From NCBI GenBank assembly GCA_039027435.1, contig JBCCKF010000012.1, forward strand, positions 1 to 64,000: 64,000 nucleotides of DNA. The letters are read 5' to 3'. This DNA comes from CALBPI01 sp039027435 (GTDB lineage Bacteria; Pseudomonadota; Gammaproteobacteria; Steroidobacterales; Woeseiaceae). Below are positions 17,295-26,228 of the stretch, piece by piece. The notes beneath the pieces are model-generated. The model searched no databases, was not told the DNA's origin, and saw only the letters and a program-made list of their open reading frames with translations. The stretch's first letter is position 1, and each line of letters begins with the position of its first letter. Both the position numbers and the translations under genes were made by a program.

Positions 17295-17894
17295 GTGAGC
17301 GACACAAGAAATCAGATTCTGGACGCTGCGGAGCAACAGTTTGCCGACCGCGGTTTCTACGGTGTCAGTCTGGCGAACATCGCTGAGACTCTGGGCGTTA
17401 CCAAGCAGGCGCTTTTGCATCACTTTGGGACCAAGGAGCGTCTCTACGGTTCGGTTCTGGATCGCATTTCCAAAGAATTTCTGAATGCGCTGCACGCACA
17501 GCACTTGCAGACACTCGAGCCCGAGGAACAATTCCGATCGTTCCTTCGAGACTTACTCGGTCGATCTTCGAGCGATGCTTCTCGAGACCGGCTGCTCGTG
17601 CGCGAGCTTTTGGACAACAGAGAGCGTGCCGCCGAGGCCGATGCCTGGTACATGCGGGATTTTCTCGAGGCACTCACGCGAGTGCTCAAGACGTGTTGCG
17701 GCTGGCAGCAGGCGACAGACGCTGAGGCGTTTTGCGCGGTCTACCAACTGGTGGGCGCTGCTTCTTACTACGCGATCTCCGAGCCTACGCTGACCGGGCT
17801 TGGCGGAGAGAAAGGGTATCGCGCCATAACGCGTAGTTTCGCACCGCAGTTCGAGCTCTTGATTGAGGCGGTATTGAAGCAGCAGGCGCCTTAG
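17295..17894 (+). CDS. TetR/AcrR-family transcriptional regulator
   Basis: The protein has 199 residues and begins with GTG. The N-terminal HTH is typical: ILDAAEQQFADRGFYGVSLANIAETLGVTKQALLHHFGTKERLY. The C-terminal ligand domain is variable. TetR proteins with this HTH often control lipid, efflux or stress genes. The likely targets are itself and the divergent DUF2059-TerB-hydrolase run through the palindrome just upstream. The ligand is unknown. Confidence 0.92.
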   Translation: MSDTRNQILDAAEQQFADRGFYGVSLANIAETLGVTKQALLHHFGTKERLYGSVLDRISKEFLNALHAQHLQTLEPEEQFRSFLRDLLGRSSSDASRDRLLVRELLDNRERAAEADAWYMRDFLEALTRVLKTCCGWQQATDAEAFCAVYQLVGAASYYAISEPTLTGLGGEKGYRAITRSFAPQFELLIEAVLKQQAP

Positions 17895-17900
17895 CCGGTA

Positions 17901-18317
17901 TCAGCTTTCGAGCACTGGAAATACAAAAACACTGCCATCGGCGACCGACAGGTTTTCGAGATCCAATGACAAGGTCTGTCCCTGGCGCACCACGGGCATG
18001 CGAATCTCGGTGCAGTCGTTCGCGGCATTCTCCATGAACGCCACAATGCATTGATCGGCGAAATCGGCATACGACATGCAGCAGGCGACAATCTGCCCGA
18101 GTTCGGCTTGAGCCGATAGCGTTTTCTTCATGGCCTTCAGTGTGTCTCGCAGCGCATCACGCTCATCTGATGCACCCACGATGGTCGCAACCTGCCCCTC
18201 GGTATCGAGCGTCAGCGCCATGGGCGGCAGTGATTCGCCGCCGGCAAGTGCACCTGACATGTGCGTTACCAGGTGGGTCAGCATTTCGTGGAATTGTGCG
18301 TTGGCTGAGTCACTCAT
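17901..18317 (-). CDS. Conserved hypothetical protein, 138 aa
   Basis: I do not recognise this protein. It has no signal peptide and no TM helix, is acidic, and looks like an alpha/beta fold: an N-terminal helix (MLTHLVTHMSGALAGG), a strand pair (PPMALTLDTEGQVATIVG), a central helix rich in Cys (IVACCMSYADFADQC), and two C-terminal strands ending FVFPVLES. Codon use looks like that of its neighbours, so it is probably a real resident gene. It is convergent with the TetR gene, 7 bp apart, and lies downstream of the thioesterase gene on the same strand. Confidence 0.6.
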   Translation of the reverse strand: MSDSANAQFHEMLTHLVTHMSGALAGGESLPPMALTLDTEGQVATIVGASDERDALRDTLKAMKKTLSAQAELGQIVACCMSYADFADQCIVAFMENAANDCTEIRMPVVRQGQTLSLDLENLSVADGSVFVFPVLES

Positions 18318-18379
18318 TGCTCGGCTCCTCCCCGTCAGCCGCTATCGTCGCCTTGAGTATGGCCGGGGTCAAACGAGTT

Positions 18380-18940
18380 TCATTGTGCGGGTACGTTGAT
18401 GATGCAGCGCTCCTTGCCCAGGCGCTCTTTGATTTCTTCATCTACGGTGAAATGATCCGGGTCAAATGCTTTCATACTGACAGCGGCCTGCTGACGTAGT
18501 TCACGTCGTTTCAAAGCGGCGGCATATCGACGAACATCGTCCTCCGTCTCAAGAATCAGCGGCGGTACCTTGACGAGACGGCCATCCTCGCCCTTCGCTA
18601 CCATGGTGAAGTAGCTGGTGTTTGTATGCCGGGTCACACGTGTTTGTACATTTTCTGACGTGACTCTCATTCCCACGACAATCGAACTCCCACCGACGAA
18701 ATTCACCGAAGCCTGAAACACCAATAGCTCACCAACGTCTACCGGTTGAAGGAAGTTCACTGTATCGACCGAAACAGTGACGCAGTATGTGCCCGCATGA
18801 CGGCTGGCGCAGGTGTAGGCAACCTTGTCCATGAGCGATAGAACATAGCCGCCATGAACCTTGCCACCGAAGTTTGTGTGCGCAGGCACCATCAACTCGG
18901 TAATGGTGGTCGATGAGAAGCTGACGGGATGTCCTTGCAT
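18380..18940 (-). CDS. Acyl-CoA thioesterase, hotdog fold (YciA/ACOT type)
   Basis: The protein has 186 residues. The N-terminal hotdog domain carries HTNFGGKVHGGYVLSLMDKVA, the motif that holds the active site in YciA-like enzymes, then VDTVNFLQPVDVGELLVFQASVNFVG and SYFTMVA. It should hydrolyse acyl-CoA esters in the cytoplasm. A charged C-terminal extension of about 45 residues (RYAAALKRRELRQQ and onward) goes past the domain. Substrate chain length is not readable. Confidence 0.88.
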   Translation of the reverse strand: MQGHPVSFSSTTITELMVPAHTNFGGKVHGGYVLSLMDKVAYTCASRHAGTYCVTVSVDTVNFLQPVDVGELLVFQASVNFVGGSSIVVGMRVTSENVQTRVTRHTNTSYFTMVAKGEDGRLVKVPPLILETEDDVRRYAAALKRRELRQQAAVSMKAFDPDHFTVDEEIKERLGKERCIINVPAQ

Positions 18941-19085
18941 GGCTGAGTCCTATAGCAGGCGATAGCGCAGCATAGGTGGAAACGCCCGCTTTGCGAAGCG
19001 CGGTGCGCTAAACCGTTCTCCGGGCCACGACGTCTTAGGGCCAGCAGTTATCGAAAACCAACCAGAAAAATAAGGAACGCTATTC

Positions 19086-20855
19086 ATGAGTTCTCTCTGT
19101 CGCGCACTACGAAAAACGGGTGCCGTCTTCGCCACTCTCTGTTTCACGCTACCCACCACCTTGCTGGCTCAGAATACGGATCTCTCGGGTGTGTGGTCTG
19201 CTGAACGCGAGTATGGACGGTGGATCGAGGGTCCGGTTGCGGTGCACCAGACCGATAACGCGGAATGGACTGCAGTCGTGCAGGGCAGCGCCGTTCCTGT
19301 CGCGATTGATGACGCGGGTAACTGGCACTTCAAGTTTCCGGGGCAGGGTGAATTCATCGGTTGGCAGTCCGAAAAAGCAGGAACCATTCATGGGCATTGG
19401 ATTCAGCCACCCGGCGTGATTGCAGGCTATCGCCACGCACAACCAGTGCCACTCACGCGTCAGCGGGATGGCAACTACACCGGAGAGATTCGACCCTTCA
19501 GGCAACGTGTGTCGCTAAATATCTCGCTATCCGCGATCGAGGAGCGTTCGAGAACCTACCGGACATTCCTGCGCAACCCAGAGCGCAACCTTGGCGTTTA
19601 CTTCCGTATCGAAGAAGCGACGGAAAGCGATGGGTCTCTACTGTTCGCTGATCGCGATGGCAACACACTGACCACCGCCGAGCTCAGTGATGATCGGCAG
19701 AGCTTCCGTATGTTCTACCCACGTTTTGGTGAGACGCTCGTATTTACCCGTCGTGATCGAAACACCGCAACCGCGTTTTATCCGCGATTGACGGACAAGT
19801 CAGTAAAGGCCCTGCAGTCGCCCGTTGTTGTCGCAGACGGGTGGCAAACCGCGCCACCGGAATCGGTTGGGTTCGATGAGTCGAGGTTGCTCGCTTTTGT
19901 GAATGAGATGGTCGCGTTCGAACCGACGGGTCTGCGCCAGCCTTACCTGCACTCTCTGCTGATTGCGCGAGATGGAAAGCTCGTGTTTGAGGAGTACTTC
20001 CACGGCTATCACCGCGATCAAACTCACGACTCGCGTTCTGCAGGCAAAACCATCGGGTCAATCTTGCTCGGCATAGCGTTACGCGATGGTGCGCTCCCCA
20101 GTATCGATGAACCCGTCTACCCGCTTTATGGCGGCGTCGACGCGTTCGCCAACCCCGATCCCAGAAAAGCTGAGATTACGCTGCGCCATATCGTTTCGAT
20201 GACCGCCGGCTTTGATTGCGATGACGACAACTACGACAACCCCGGCAACGAAGACATCATGCAAGAGCAGCGGGCAGAGCCCGATTGGTATCGCTATGCG
20301 CTTAGTTTGCCGTTGGTGCGAGCGCCCGGTGAGCGCGGCGTCTACTGCACCGGTGGCATCAACCTTATTGGTGGTGCCGTGGAAGCTGTGACCGGAAAGA
20401 CACTGTTGCGCCTGTTTGAGGAGGAGGTGGCGAGGCCCCTGGGTATCGATCAGTACTTCTATAACCTCATGCCGACGGGCCAGGCTTATCTGGGTGGTGG
20501 GATCAGGCTGCGTCCACGTGATTTTCTTAAGCTGGGCCAGGCGTATCTGGACGGCGGTGAATGGGGAGACTATCGGCTGGTATCCGAGTCTTGGGTGAAT
20601 GACTCACTAGCACCAGCAACAACCCTCTTTCAGCAAGATGACTACGGTTTCTCGTGGTGGCGTCGCGTCTACACGGTAGCGGGCCGCGACATTCAGACGC
20701 ACTACGCGAGCGGAAACGGCGGTCAGATGCTGTTTGTGATTCCAGAGCTGAACATCACAATGATGATCAATGCGGGCAACTACAGCGACGGGCGTACCCG
20801 GAATCACTTGCGTGATCGAATCCTCCAAGAGTTTGTGTTGCCCGCTGCGCTGTAG
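19086..20855 (+). CDS. Secreted serine hydrolase of the class C beta-lactamase family
   Basis: The protein has 589 residues, an AAGGA ribosome site and a signal peptide (FATLCFTLPTTLLA). Residues of about 30-250 are a beta-rich N-terminal domain of unknown type. The C-terminal part is a beta-lactamase/transpeptidase-like fold: S318-A-G-K321 is the SxxK motif, YCTGGINL is in the place of the YxN motif, and YASGNGGQ is in the place of KTG. Such proteins are mostly esterases or D-peptidases, and drug hydrolysis should not be assumed. It stands alone on its strand with tpm downstream. Confidence 0.85.
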   Translation: MSSLCRALRKTGAVFATLCFTLPTTLLAQNTDLSGVWSAEREYGRWIEGPVAVHQTDNAEWTAVVQGSAVPVAIDDAGNWHFKFPGQGEFIGWQSEKAGTIHGHWIQPPGVIAGYRHAQPVPLTRQRDGNYTGEIRPFRQRVSLNISLSAIEERSRTYRTFLRNPERNLGVYFRIEEATESDGSLLFADRDGNTLTTAELSDDRQSFRMFYPRFGETLVFTRRDRNTATAFYPRLTDKSVKALQSPVVVADGWQTAPPESVGFDESRLLAFVNEMVAFEPTGLRQPYLHSLLIARDGKLVFEEYFHGYHRDQTHDSRSAGKTIGSILLGIALRDGALPSIDEPVYPLYGGVDAFANPDPRKAEITLRHIVSMTAGFDCDDDNYDNPGNEDIMQEQRAEPDWYRYALSLPLVRAPGERGVYCTGGINLIGGAVEAVTGKTLLRLFEEEVARPLGIDQYFYNLMPTGQAYLGGGIRLRPRDFLKLGQAYLDGGEWGDYRLVSESWVNDSLAPATTLFQQDDYGFSWWRRVYTVAGRDIQTHYASGNGGQMLFVIPELNITMMINAGNYSDGRTRNHLRDRILQEFVLPAAL

Positions 20856-20906
20856 TCCGTTGACAGAGGTCTGTAGACTGACCATCGAAGAAAGGCTGGG
20901 GATTCG

Positions 20907-21551
20907 ATGATGGAGCCAGAGTTTTGGCATGAGCGTTGGCGCGAGAACAATATCGGCTTCCACGAAGGCATACCTAATGCCTACCTGTCGGCGCACTTCT
21001 CACAGCTCGAGCTACCGCAAGGTAGCCGAGTGTTTGTGCCACTGGCGGGAAAGTCCGTCGATCTAGCCTGGCTCGAAGAGCAGGGCTATAGAGTGGTCGC
21101 CATTGAGTTGGACGAAACGGCCGTTCGAGCATTCTTCAATGAGATTGATGTAACGACTTTGGTGACGGACATGGGTTCGCTCGCGCGCTACCAGTCAGGA
21201 AACATCGAATTCTATGCTGGGGATTTCTTTGATCTCAGTCACGAAATCCTGGGCCCGGTCGATGCGATCTATGATCGTGCTGCTCTCGTCGCGTTGCCCG
21301 AGCCGATGCGGCTTCGGTATGCGACTCAGCTTCGCTCGCTCACCGATTGTGCGCCGCAGCTGCTGGTGTCGTTCGACTACGACCAATCACAGACAGCTGG
21401 TCCGCCGTTTTCGGTTGACCGGATTGCGATCGAATCCATGTACGGTGAGTACTATCGAAAAACGCTACTTGCTGAGTCCGAGATTACCGGGCGGCTTGCA
21501 GGGCGTTGCAGTGGCATGGAGCAGTGCTGGCTGCTAAACCCACGTACCTAA
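20907..21551 (+). CDS. tpm: Thiopurine S-methyltransferase
   Basis: The protein has 214 residues, close to the family length. The N-terminal FWHERWRENNIGFHEG signature, the SAM-binding FVPLAGKSVDLAWLEEQGYRVVAIEL, FYAGDFFDL and the IYDRAALVALP segment are diagnostic of the TPMT family. Bacterial members methylate thiol, selenium or tellurium compounds with SAM in the cytoplasm. The start ATG-ATG at 20907 allows a choice of two adjacent codons. Confidence 0.93.
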   Translation: MMEPEFWHERWRENNIGFHEGIPNAYLSAHFSQLELPQGSRVFVPLAGKSVDLAWLEEQGYRVVAIELDETAVRAFFNEIDVTTLVTDMGSLARYQSGNIEFYAGDFFDLSHEILGPVDAIYDRAALVALPEPMRLRYATQLRSLTDCAPQLLVSFDYDQSQTAGPPFSVDRIAIESMYGEYYRKTLLAESEITGRLAGRCSGMEQCWLLNPRT

Positions 21552-21554
21552 CGG

Positions 21555-22541
21555 CTATTCGCGAGCGACATCGCTGGGCTCAAGTACACCGGCCTCAATG
21601 AGCGGTCGAGTCGGTATGGTCCATACCTGCAATAGCCCCTCTGGTTCGCCATCAAAAGCGCGGGAGGAGGTAAACACCAATTGTTCGCCGTCAGGTGTAA
21701 AGCGTGCGCCCGCATCATAAGCACTTGAGTTGACCAATGGGCCGAGATTCTGAGGTTCGCTCCAGACACCATCGCGATTGCGTGAAATGAAGATATCGTC
21801 GTCACCTTCGCCACCGCGATCCGGGTAGGCGAGCAACATGACCGTGCCCGTCGGATTGATCCACCCAAGCTGATCGCGCCCTGTCGAGTTGATCGGAGCG
21901 GGTAATGGTTCCGCCTTCATAAAGCCGCCGTTGCCATCACTTCTGGCAAGAAAGACATCGCGTTCGCCCACAGCGTCAGCACGCTCATCCCAGAAATAGA
22001 GATCTCCGTTGCGAGTCAGTGTGCCCGCGCTCTGCACATGAAACGCACGGCGGTTCTTCAGCACCCCGGCGCGCGGTCGGTTGATATCAGCGCCTTCGAT
22101 GGCGACTGGGCGTGCGTTTGTATCAGCGAGGTCAAGCGTGAACAGGTCAAAGTTCTCGGAGATGTCGAGGCCTTTGTATTTCTCCTGTGGCGCGGTCCAC
22201 GTGAATATCAGCGTCTCGCCATCGGGTGACACCCCTGGCCAGTCAACGCGGTAGTTCCCAAGGTCAGCGAAGCGCGTGGCGTCCTGCCAGACCCCACCGA
22301 TCTGCTCACTCTTGTAAAGTAGCTGCGGGCACTGCCAGACACGCGGGCAGGCAGCCCGGGAGAAGTAGGCTGTCTTGCCATCTGGCGAAAAAGCCGGTGA
22401 TAACGTCACTTCTCCAAGCTTTGATACCGCACCCGGTGCAAATCGTGTTGCTACGTCTGATTCAGTTTCGGCGCGTGCTTCTGTCACGCAAATACAGGCG
22501 ATTGTTGCGATAAGGGTCCGGGTGATACTCGTCACGATCAT
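21555..22541 (-). CDS. Secreted TolB-like beta-propeller (PD40) protein
   Basis: The protein has 328 residues with a signal peptide (LIATIACICVTEARA). Repeated PD40-type blades are visible: LSPAFSPDGKTAYFSR, WPGVSPDGETLIFTW, DQLGWINPTGTVMLL, GARFTPDGEQLVFTSSR. Such propellers usually bind proteins or ligands and have no catalysis of their own. The gene converges on tpm with 3 bp between stops. Confidence 0.85.
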   Translation of the reverse strand: MIVTSITRTLIATIACICVTEARAETESDVATRFAPGAVSKLGEVTLSPAFSPDGKTAYFSRAACPRVWQCPQLLYKSEQIGGVWQDATRFADLGNYRVDWPGVSPDGETLIFTWTAPQEKYKGLDISENFDLFTLDLADTNARPVAIEGADINRPRAGVLKNRRAFHVQSAGTLTRNGDLYFWDERADAVGERDVFLARSDGNGGFMKAEPLPAPINSTGRDQLGWINPTGTVMLLAYPDRGGEGDDDIFISRNRDGVWSEPQNLGPLVNSSAYDAGARFTPDGEQLVFTSSRAFDGEPEGLLQVWTIPTRPLIEAGVLEPSDVARE

Positions 22542-22615
22542 GCTCGCTAATTACTTGAACATGCCTTCGACGAAGTGCCTCAAAGAGATGCAGGTACGGG
22601 TCTGTAGTCGAGTCG

Positions 22616-23332
22616 CTAGTCGCCGGAGCTCGCGTGTATCGCGTAAATTTTGCTCCAGCCTTTCTCGATCTCATCGGTGAGTTGTATCAGTGCCTCACGC
22701 TCCGTGCCGATGCGCAATTCATCGACTACGCGCGCATTGCTCCAGACGTTCGCCGCGCTTTCGTCTGCACTGGTCGCCTCCGCGAGTCCGTAAATGAATT
22801 CGGTGCGCACGTCATAAATGACAGCAGACGCTGTTGTTGAGACGGTGATCTTCTTGTTGTTGAGGAATCCGAGTGCCACCGTGTTCAGCGGTCGGAAGCG
22901 ACGATCGCCAACCTGGAAATTGGTGTCGAAGGTGTACAAGAGCAACATGTCTGCGCGCAGTCGTGCCGCGGCTTCTCGCAGCGCTTCCACAGAGTCCAGT
23001 TGGGTTGGCAGCAACAGTCGGTTCAGTGGTCCGATATCAGCAACGCCTTCCATCGCGCTTAACTGGAGCAGTGCCCTTTCGGTCGCCTCATTGCGATCGA
23101 GCACGACGCTATAGCGACCGTGACCGTACCCAGTCGTATCGAGTGACCGATAGCCCGGTGCTTGAATCTGCACAACAGCGATGCTCGCCGGAAAGTTCGC
23201 AGCCGGCTCCTGCGCCATCAGACGATTGATTTCGGGAGTGGATAAATCGTTGATTGCTACTGGCCCACCGGGCGTGGTGTAGCTGGCGCAACCCGAGAGC
23301 AATGCAACGATAAGAAGAGTGCCGATTAGCCG
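22616..23332 (-). CDS. Lipoprotein of unknown function
   Basis: The protein has 238 residues starting at the ATG at 23332 (MRLIGTLLIVALLSGC); LLSGC is a good lipobox. The mature domain of about residues 50-235 is alpha/beta with repeated strands (IAVVQIQAP, ADMLLLYTF, SAVIYDVRTEFIYGLAEA) and a C-terminal helix EALIQLTDEIEKGW. It looks like a CsgG-like or ABM-type fold, but that is a guess. The next gene downstream is the TolB-like propeller on the same strand. Confidence 0.72.
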   Translation of the reverse strand, partial: RLIGTLLIVALLSGCASYTTPGGPVAINDLSTPEINRLMAQEPAANFPASIAVVQIQAPGYRSLDTTGYGHGRYSVVLDRNEATERALLQLSAMEGVADIGPLNRLLLPTQLDSVEALREAAARLRADMLLLYTFDTNFQVGDRRFRPLNTVALGFLNNKKITVSTTASAVIYDVRTEFIYGLAEATSADESAANVWSNARVVDELRIGTEREALIQLTDEIEKGWSKIYAIHASSGD

Positions 23333-23401
23333 CATGATGAAACAGTCCCGCAATGAGTTGTTGTTCTACGGCTTAGTCAACTCGGTGCGCGGTTTAGTTC
23401 C

Positions 23402-25327
23402 TCACTGAATATCAAGCCGCACGATTCTGGAGTCTTGAGTTGCTGGCGTATCCGCTGCTTCAAACATTCGCTCACCGCCAACCGGATAGTTGGCTGCGAG
23501 AAACTCTGCAAGTGCATCCTGCTCTGAACCCGGCACTGCGAACTGCATGGCTCCAGGGTCGGTAAGCACTGTCGGCAGCTCAACGCGTTCGGCGCTGGCG
23601 TCTTTCGGAAATGGATACCCATCACCGCCGTCGGCGAGGACATTAAGGGTGACCAGCCGAAACATCATGCCAGCGTTCTGTGTTTCCCCATCCACGGCCA
23701 ACGGGATCGGTTGACCGGTGCCGGTGACGGTCGCGTCGACGATTCGCGATCCGGCGGGAAGTCGCGCATCGTAGCTAAACTCGACGCCGCTAACTTGAGG
23801 GAACCGTCCAGTTACACGCGGCACTGCGGCCACACCATGCTCAAGAAGTTGGCGTAAGTTCTCGCCAGTGACGGTTACGAGAGAAAGATCGTTGTTGAAG
23901 CGAAGGGTGGTCTGGATCGCCAGAGCACCAATGACCCCGTCGGTCGACGGCATCGGAACGGTCTGTGTGCCACCAGGAGGCACTATGCGCGAGCCGATGT
24001 TGGCGCGAATGCCACCGCCATTCTTGATCGAGACTGCGACGCTCGGGTCGTATTTTCTGGCGGCGATGAGATTGGCATCGGCGGTCAAATTGCCAAGGTT
24101 GGTTTCCTCGGTGCGAACGCCGGGATCGCGATCACCTTCCAGGAAAACGCGGGTCAGCCCGACGGGCGCATCAATACGCTTGAGTGTGGCCTGCGCGATA
24201 TCAACCAGTGCGTCGACGGCCGGGTTGGTCGGTGGTGCACCGAAAGCCTCAAAGGACTCAGGGTCAGTCGCGTACGCACCGTTGATGTCGCTATCGAGCG
24301 CTTCCAGATCGATCTTGCCCGACGCGTCGAACGTTACAACCAGACGACCCAGGTATTTGTAGTCACCATCGATATTGATGAGTAGCACCGGCTCGCCGCT
24401 GGCGCTGGAGAACAGTGCCGGATAATCGCCCTGTGGTTCATCGCCAGGATACAGGCGATCTGTTGCGTCGATAAGGCGTGCATTCGAGCCACCCGCAATG
24501 ATGATATCGACGCCATCGAGCAGTCGCGCGAGTTGTACCTCAACTTCAATTTCCTGCATGTGCGCGAGCATGATGATCTTGTCGACGTTAAGTGCGCGCA
24601 GCCGGTCAACACTCGGTTGCAGTTCTGTTGCGAGCGCCTTGACGTCAAAATCCGCTCGCGCGATGGCGGGTTTAACCGTAATGCCCCCTTCATTCGTGAT
24701 CACGGGCAAGGTGGGTGTGGTTGCGCCGATGATGCCGATCGTGTGACCGCGTCGTTCGATGAGCGCAGTTCCCGCCAGTTGCCCCCATCCATCGGTCGCG
24801 GGACGATCATCGGGGGTAATCAGGTCGGCCAGTGCACTATCCGTCGAAAAATCGAGGTTTGCTGAGAGGTAAGGGAATCTCGCGCCGGGCCAGGCGTTGC
24901 TCGGTGCGAAAATGCTAGCAAAGCCGCCACTGCCCACTTCGCGTCCAGTTCCTGCATCAAGCTCATGATTGCCGACCGCAGACGCTTGAAACTGCATGGC
25001 ATTGAGTAGCGCGATGTCGAGACGGCCTGCACTCGGCTCGCCGAGTGTTTCCGAGAATTCAGTTTCACCGGCGGCGTTGAAGCGCGGCCCCGGGATGTAG
25101 TTGTCTCCGGAGCTAAGCAGTAACGTCGTGTCCGGGTACTCGGCGGTGAACGCACGCACTAGTCCGGAGAACCGCCCGACGTTCTCTAGTGCGAGCCGAC
25201 CGTTGCTGTCGGCGTCCGCCGTGTGAAGAATCTGCAGGGTAAACGCCTTGTCCGAAGTATCGGGTGTTTGCGACACACAGCTCACCGCGAGAGCGATTGT
25301 GCAGACGCCGATTGTGAAATGCTTCAT
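23402..25327 (-). CDS. 5'-nucleotidase / metallophosphoesterase (UshA-like, variant motif I)
   Basis: The protein has 641 residues. The ATG at 25327 gives MKHFTIGVCTIALAVSC, a lipoprotein-like signal. The metallophosphatase domain has LLLSSGDNYIPGP, AVGNHELDAG and IIMLAHMQE, and the C-terminal 5'-nucleotidase domain has NLTADANL, VSIKNGGGIRAN and LLEHGVA. The first metal motif reads HTADADSNG instead of the usual NDxHG, so the His is replaced by Asp. This is known in alkaline-phosphatase-like branches of the family. It should act outside the inner membrane on nucleotides or other phosphoesters. It is the last gene of the AbgT-S9-ABC-DUF817 run. Confidence 0.85.
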   Translation of the reverse strand: MKHFTIGVCTIALAVSCVSQTPDTSDKAFTLQILHTADADSNGRLALENVGRFSGLVRAFTAEYPDTTLLLSSGDNYIPGPRFNAAGETEFSETLGEPSAGRLDIALLNAMQFQASAVGNHELDAGTGREVGSGGFASIFAPSNAWPGARFPYLSANLDFSTDSALADLITPDDRPATDGWGQLAGTALIERRGHTIGIIGATTPTLPVITNEGGITVKPAIARADFDVKALATELQPSVDRLRALNVDKIIMLAHMQEIEVEVQLARLLDGVDIIIAGGSNARLIDATDRLYPGDEPQGDYPALFSSASGEPVLLINIDGDYKYLGRLVVTFDASGKIDLEALDSDINGAYATDPESFEAFGAPPTNPAVDALVDIAQATLKRIDAPVGLTRVFLEGDRDPGVRTEETNLGNLTADANLIAARKYDPSVAVSIKNGGGIRANIGSRIVPPGGTQTVPMPSTDGVIGALAIQTTLRFNNDLSLVTVTGENLRQLLEHGVAAVPRVTGRFPQVSGVEFSYDARLPAGSRIVDATVTGTGQPIPLAVDGETQNAGMMFRLVTLNVLADGGDGYPFPKDASAERVELPTVLTDPGAMQFAVPGSEQDALAEFLAANYPVGGERMFEAADTPATQDSRIVRLDIQ

Positions 25328-25382
25328 CGGTCTTTGAGTGCGGGCTGTCATGTCTTGTTGTCTCGAGCGGCGTGAGATGCGA

Positions 25383-26228
25383 TCAGGTGCGTACGGTGGA
25401 TTTGATGTGCTTCAGGTTCGCAACGATGGTGAACGTCATGATGACGAGCAGCGACCATGAACTCCACTTCTGCACATGGACCACCGACCAGGCGCCCAGT
25501 TGATCCGGGTACTTCCAGAGGTCCAGAAAGGTCGAGATGTTCTCCGCAATCCAGATAAAGAACCCAATCAGGATGAAGGCCAACAGCAGGGGCATCCGGC
25601 GATCTCGGTCCAGAGGGCGGAAGACGACGTAGGACCTCGCGTAGAGCCCTAATGCGCAGGCCGCCAGATACCAGCGGTAATCGCCGATGAAGTGATGGGT
25701 AAAGAAATTCGCGTAGATCAGGAAGGCGATCAGCCCCGCCATCCAGTAAGGCGGGTGATTCACAATCCGAAGATCCAGTAACCGCCACGCCTGAATCATG
25801 TAGCTCGCGACCGCGGCATACATGAAACCGGAAAACAGTGGCACACCGAGAATCTTCGTATAGGCAAAGTCCGGATAGGACCATGATCCAATCGCATCAG
25901 AGGTCTTGAAGACTTCCAGTGCGAAGCCGATCAGGTGGAATAGTGTGATCGCTTTCAATTCGTCGACGGTCTCGAGCTTCGCGAGAACCATCCAGCCTTG
26001 AATCGCTAATGCGATGATCAGCAAAACGTCGTATCGCGGAACCCCAAGAACGCCGCCGCTGGGTACCAACATGACCGAGGCGAAAAACAGACCGGCAAAC
26101 AAGCAGGCGCGTGCTTCCTTAATCCCGAAGTACCAGAACTCGAGCAAAAACCGTCGCAGTCCGGACAGTCTGGGATATCGACGAGTCTCGAGCAGGTGTT
26201 CGTCGAGTGCGGTGAGACTAGTGATCAT
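25383..26228 (-). CDS. DUF817-family membrane protein
   Basis: The protein has 281 residues and about eight hydrophobic segments. The family pattern is plain: LLEFWYFGIKEARACLFAGLFF near the start, FHLIGFALEVFKTSDAIGSWSYPD, and WIAENISTFLDLWKYPDQ. No function is known for DUF817. The start overlaps the ABC exporter stop by 4 bp (ATGA-type), so it is translationally coupled and could assist the exporter. Confidence 0.9.
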   Translation of the reverse strand: MITSLTALDEHLLETRRYPRLSGLRRFLLEFWYFGIKEARACLFAGLFFASVMLVPSGGVLGVPRYDVLLIIALAIQGWMVLAKLETVDELKAITLFHLIGFALEVFKTSDAIGSWSYPDFAYTKILGVPLFSGFMYAAVASYMIQAWRLLDLRIVNHPPYWMAGLIAFLIYANFFTHHFIGDYRWYLAACALGLYARSYVVFRPLDRDRRMPLLLAFILIGFFIWIAENISTFLDLWKYPDQLGAWSVVHVQKWSSWSLLVIMTFTIVANLKHIKSTVRT

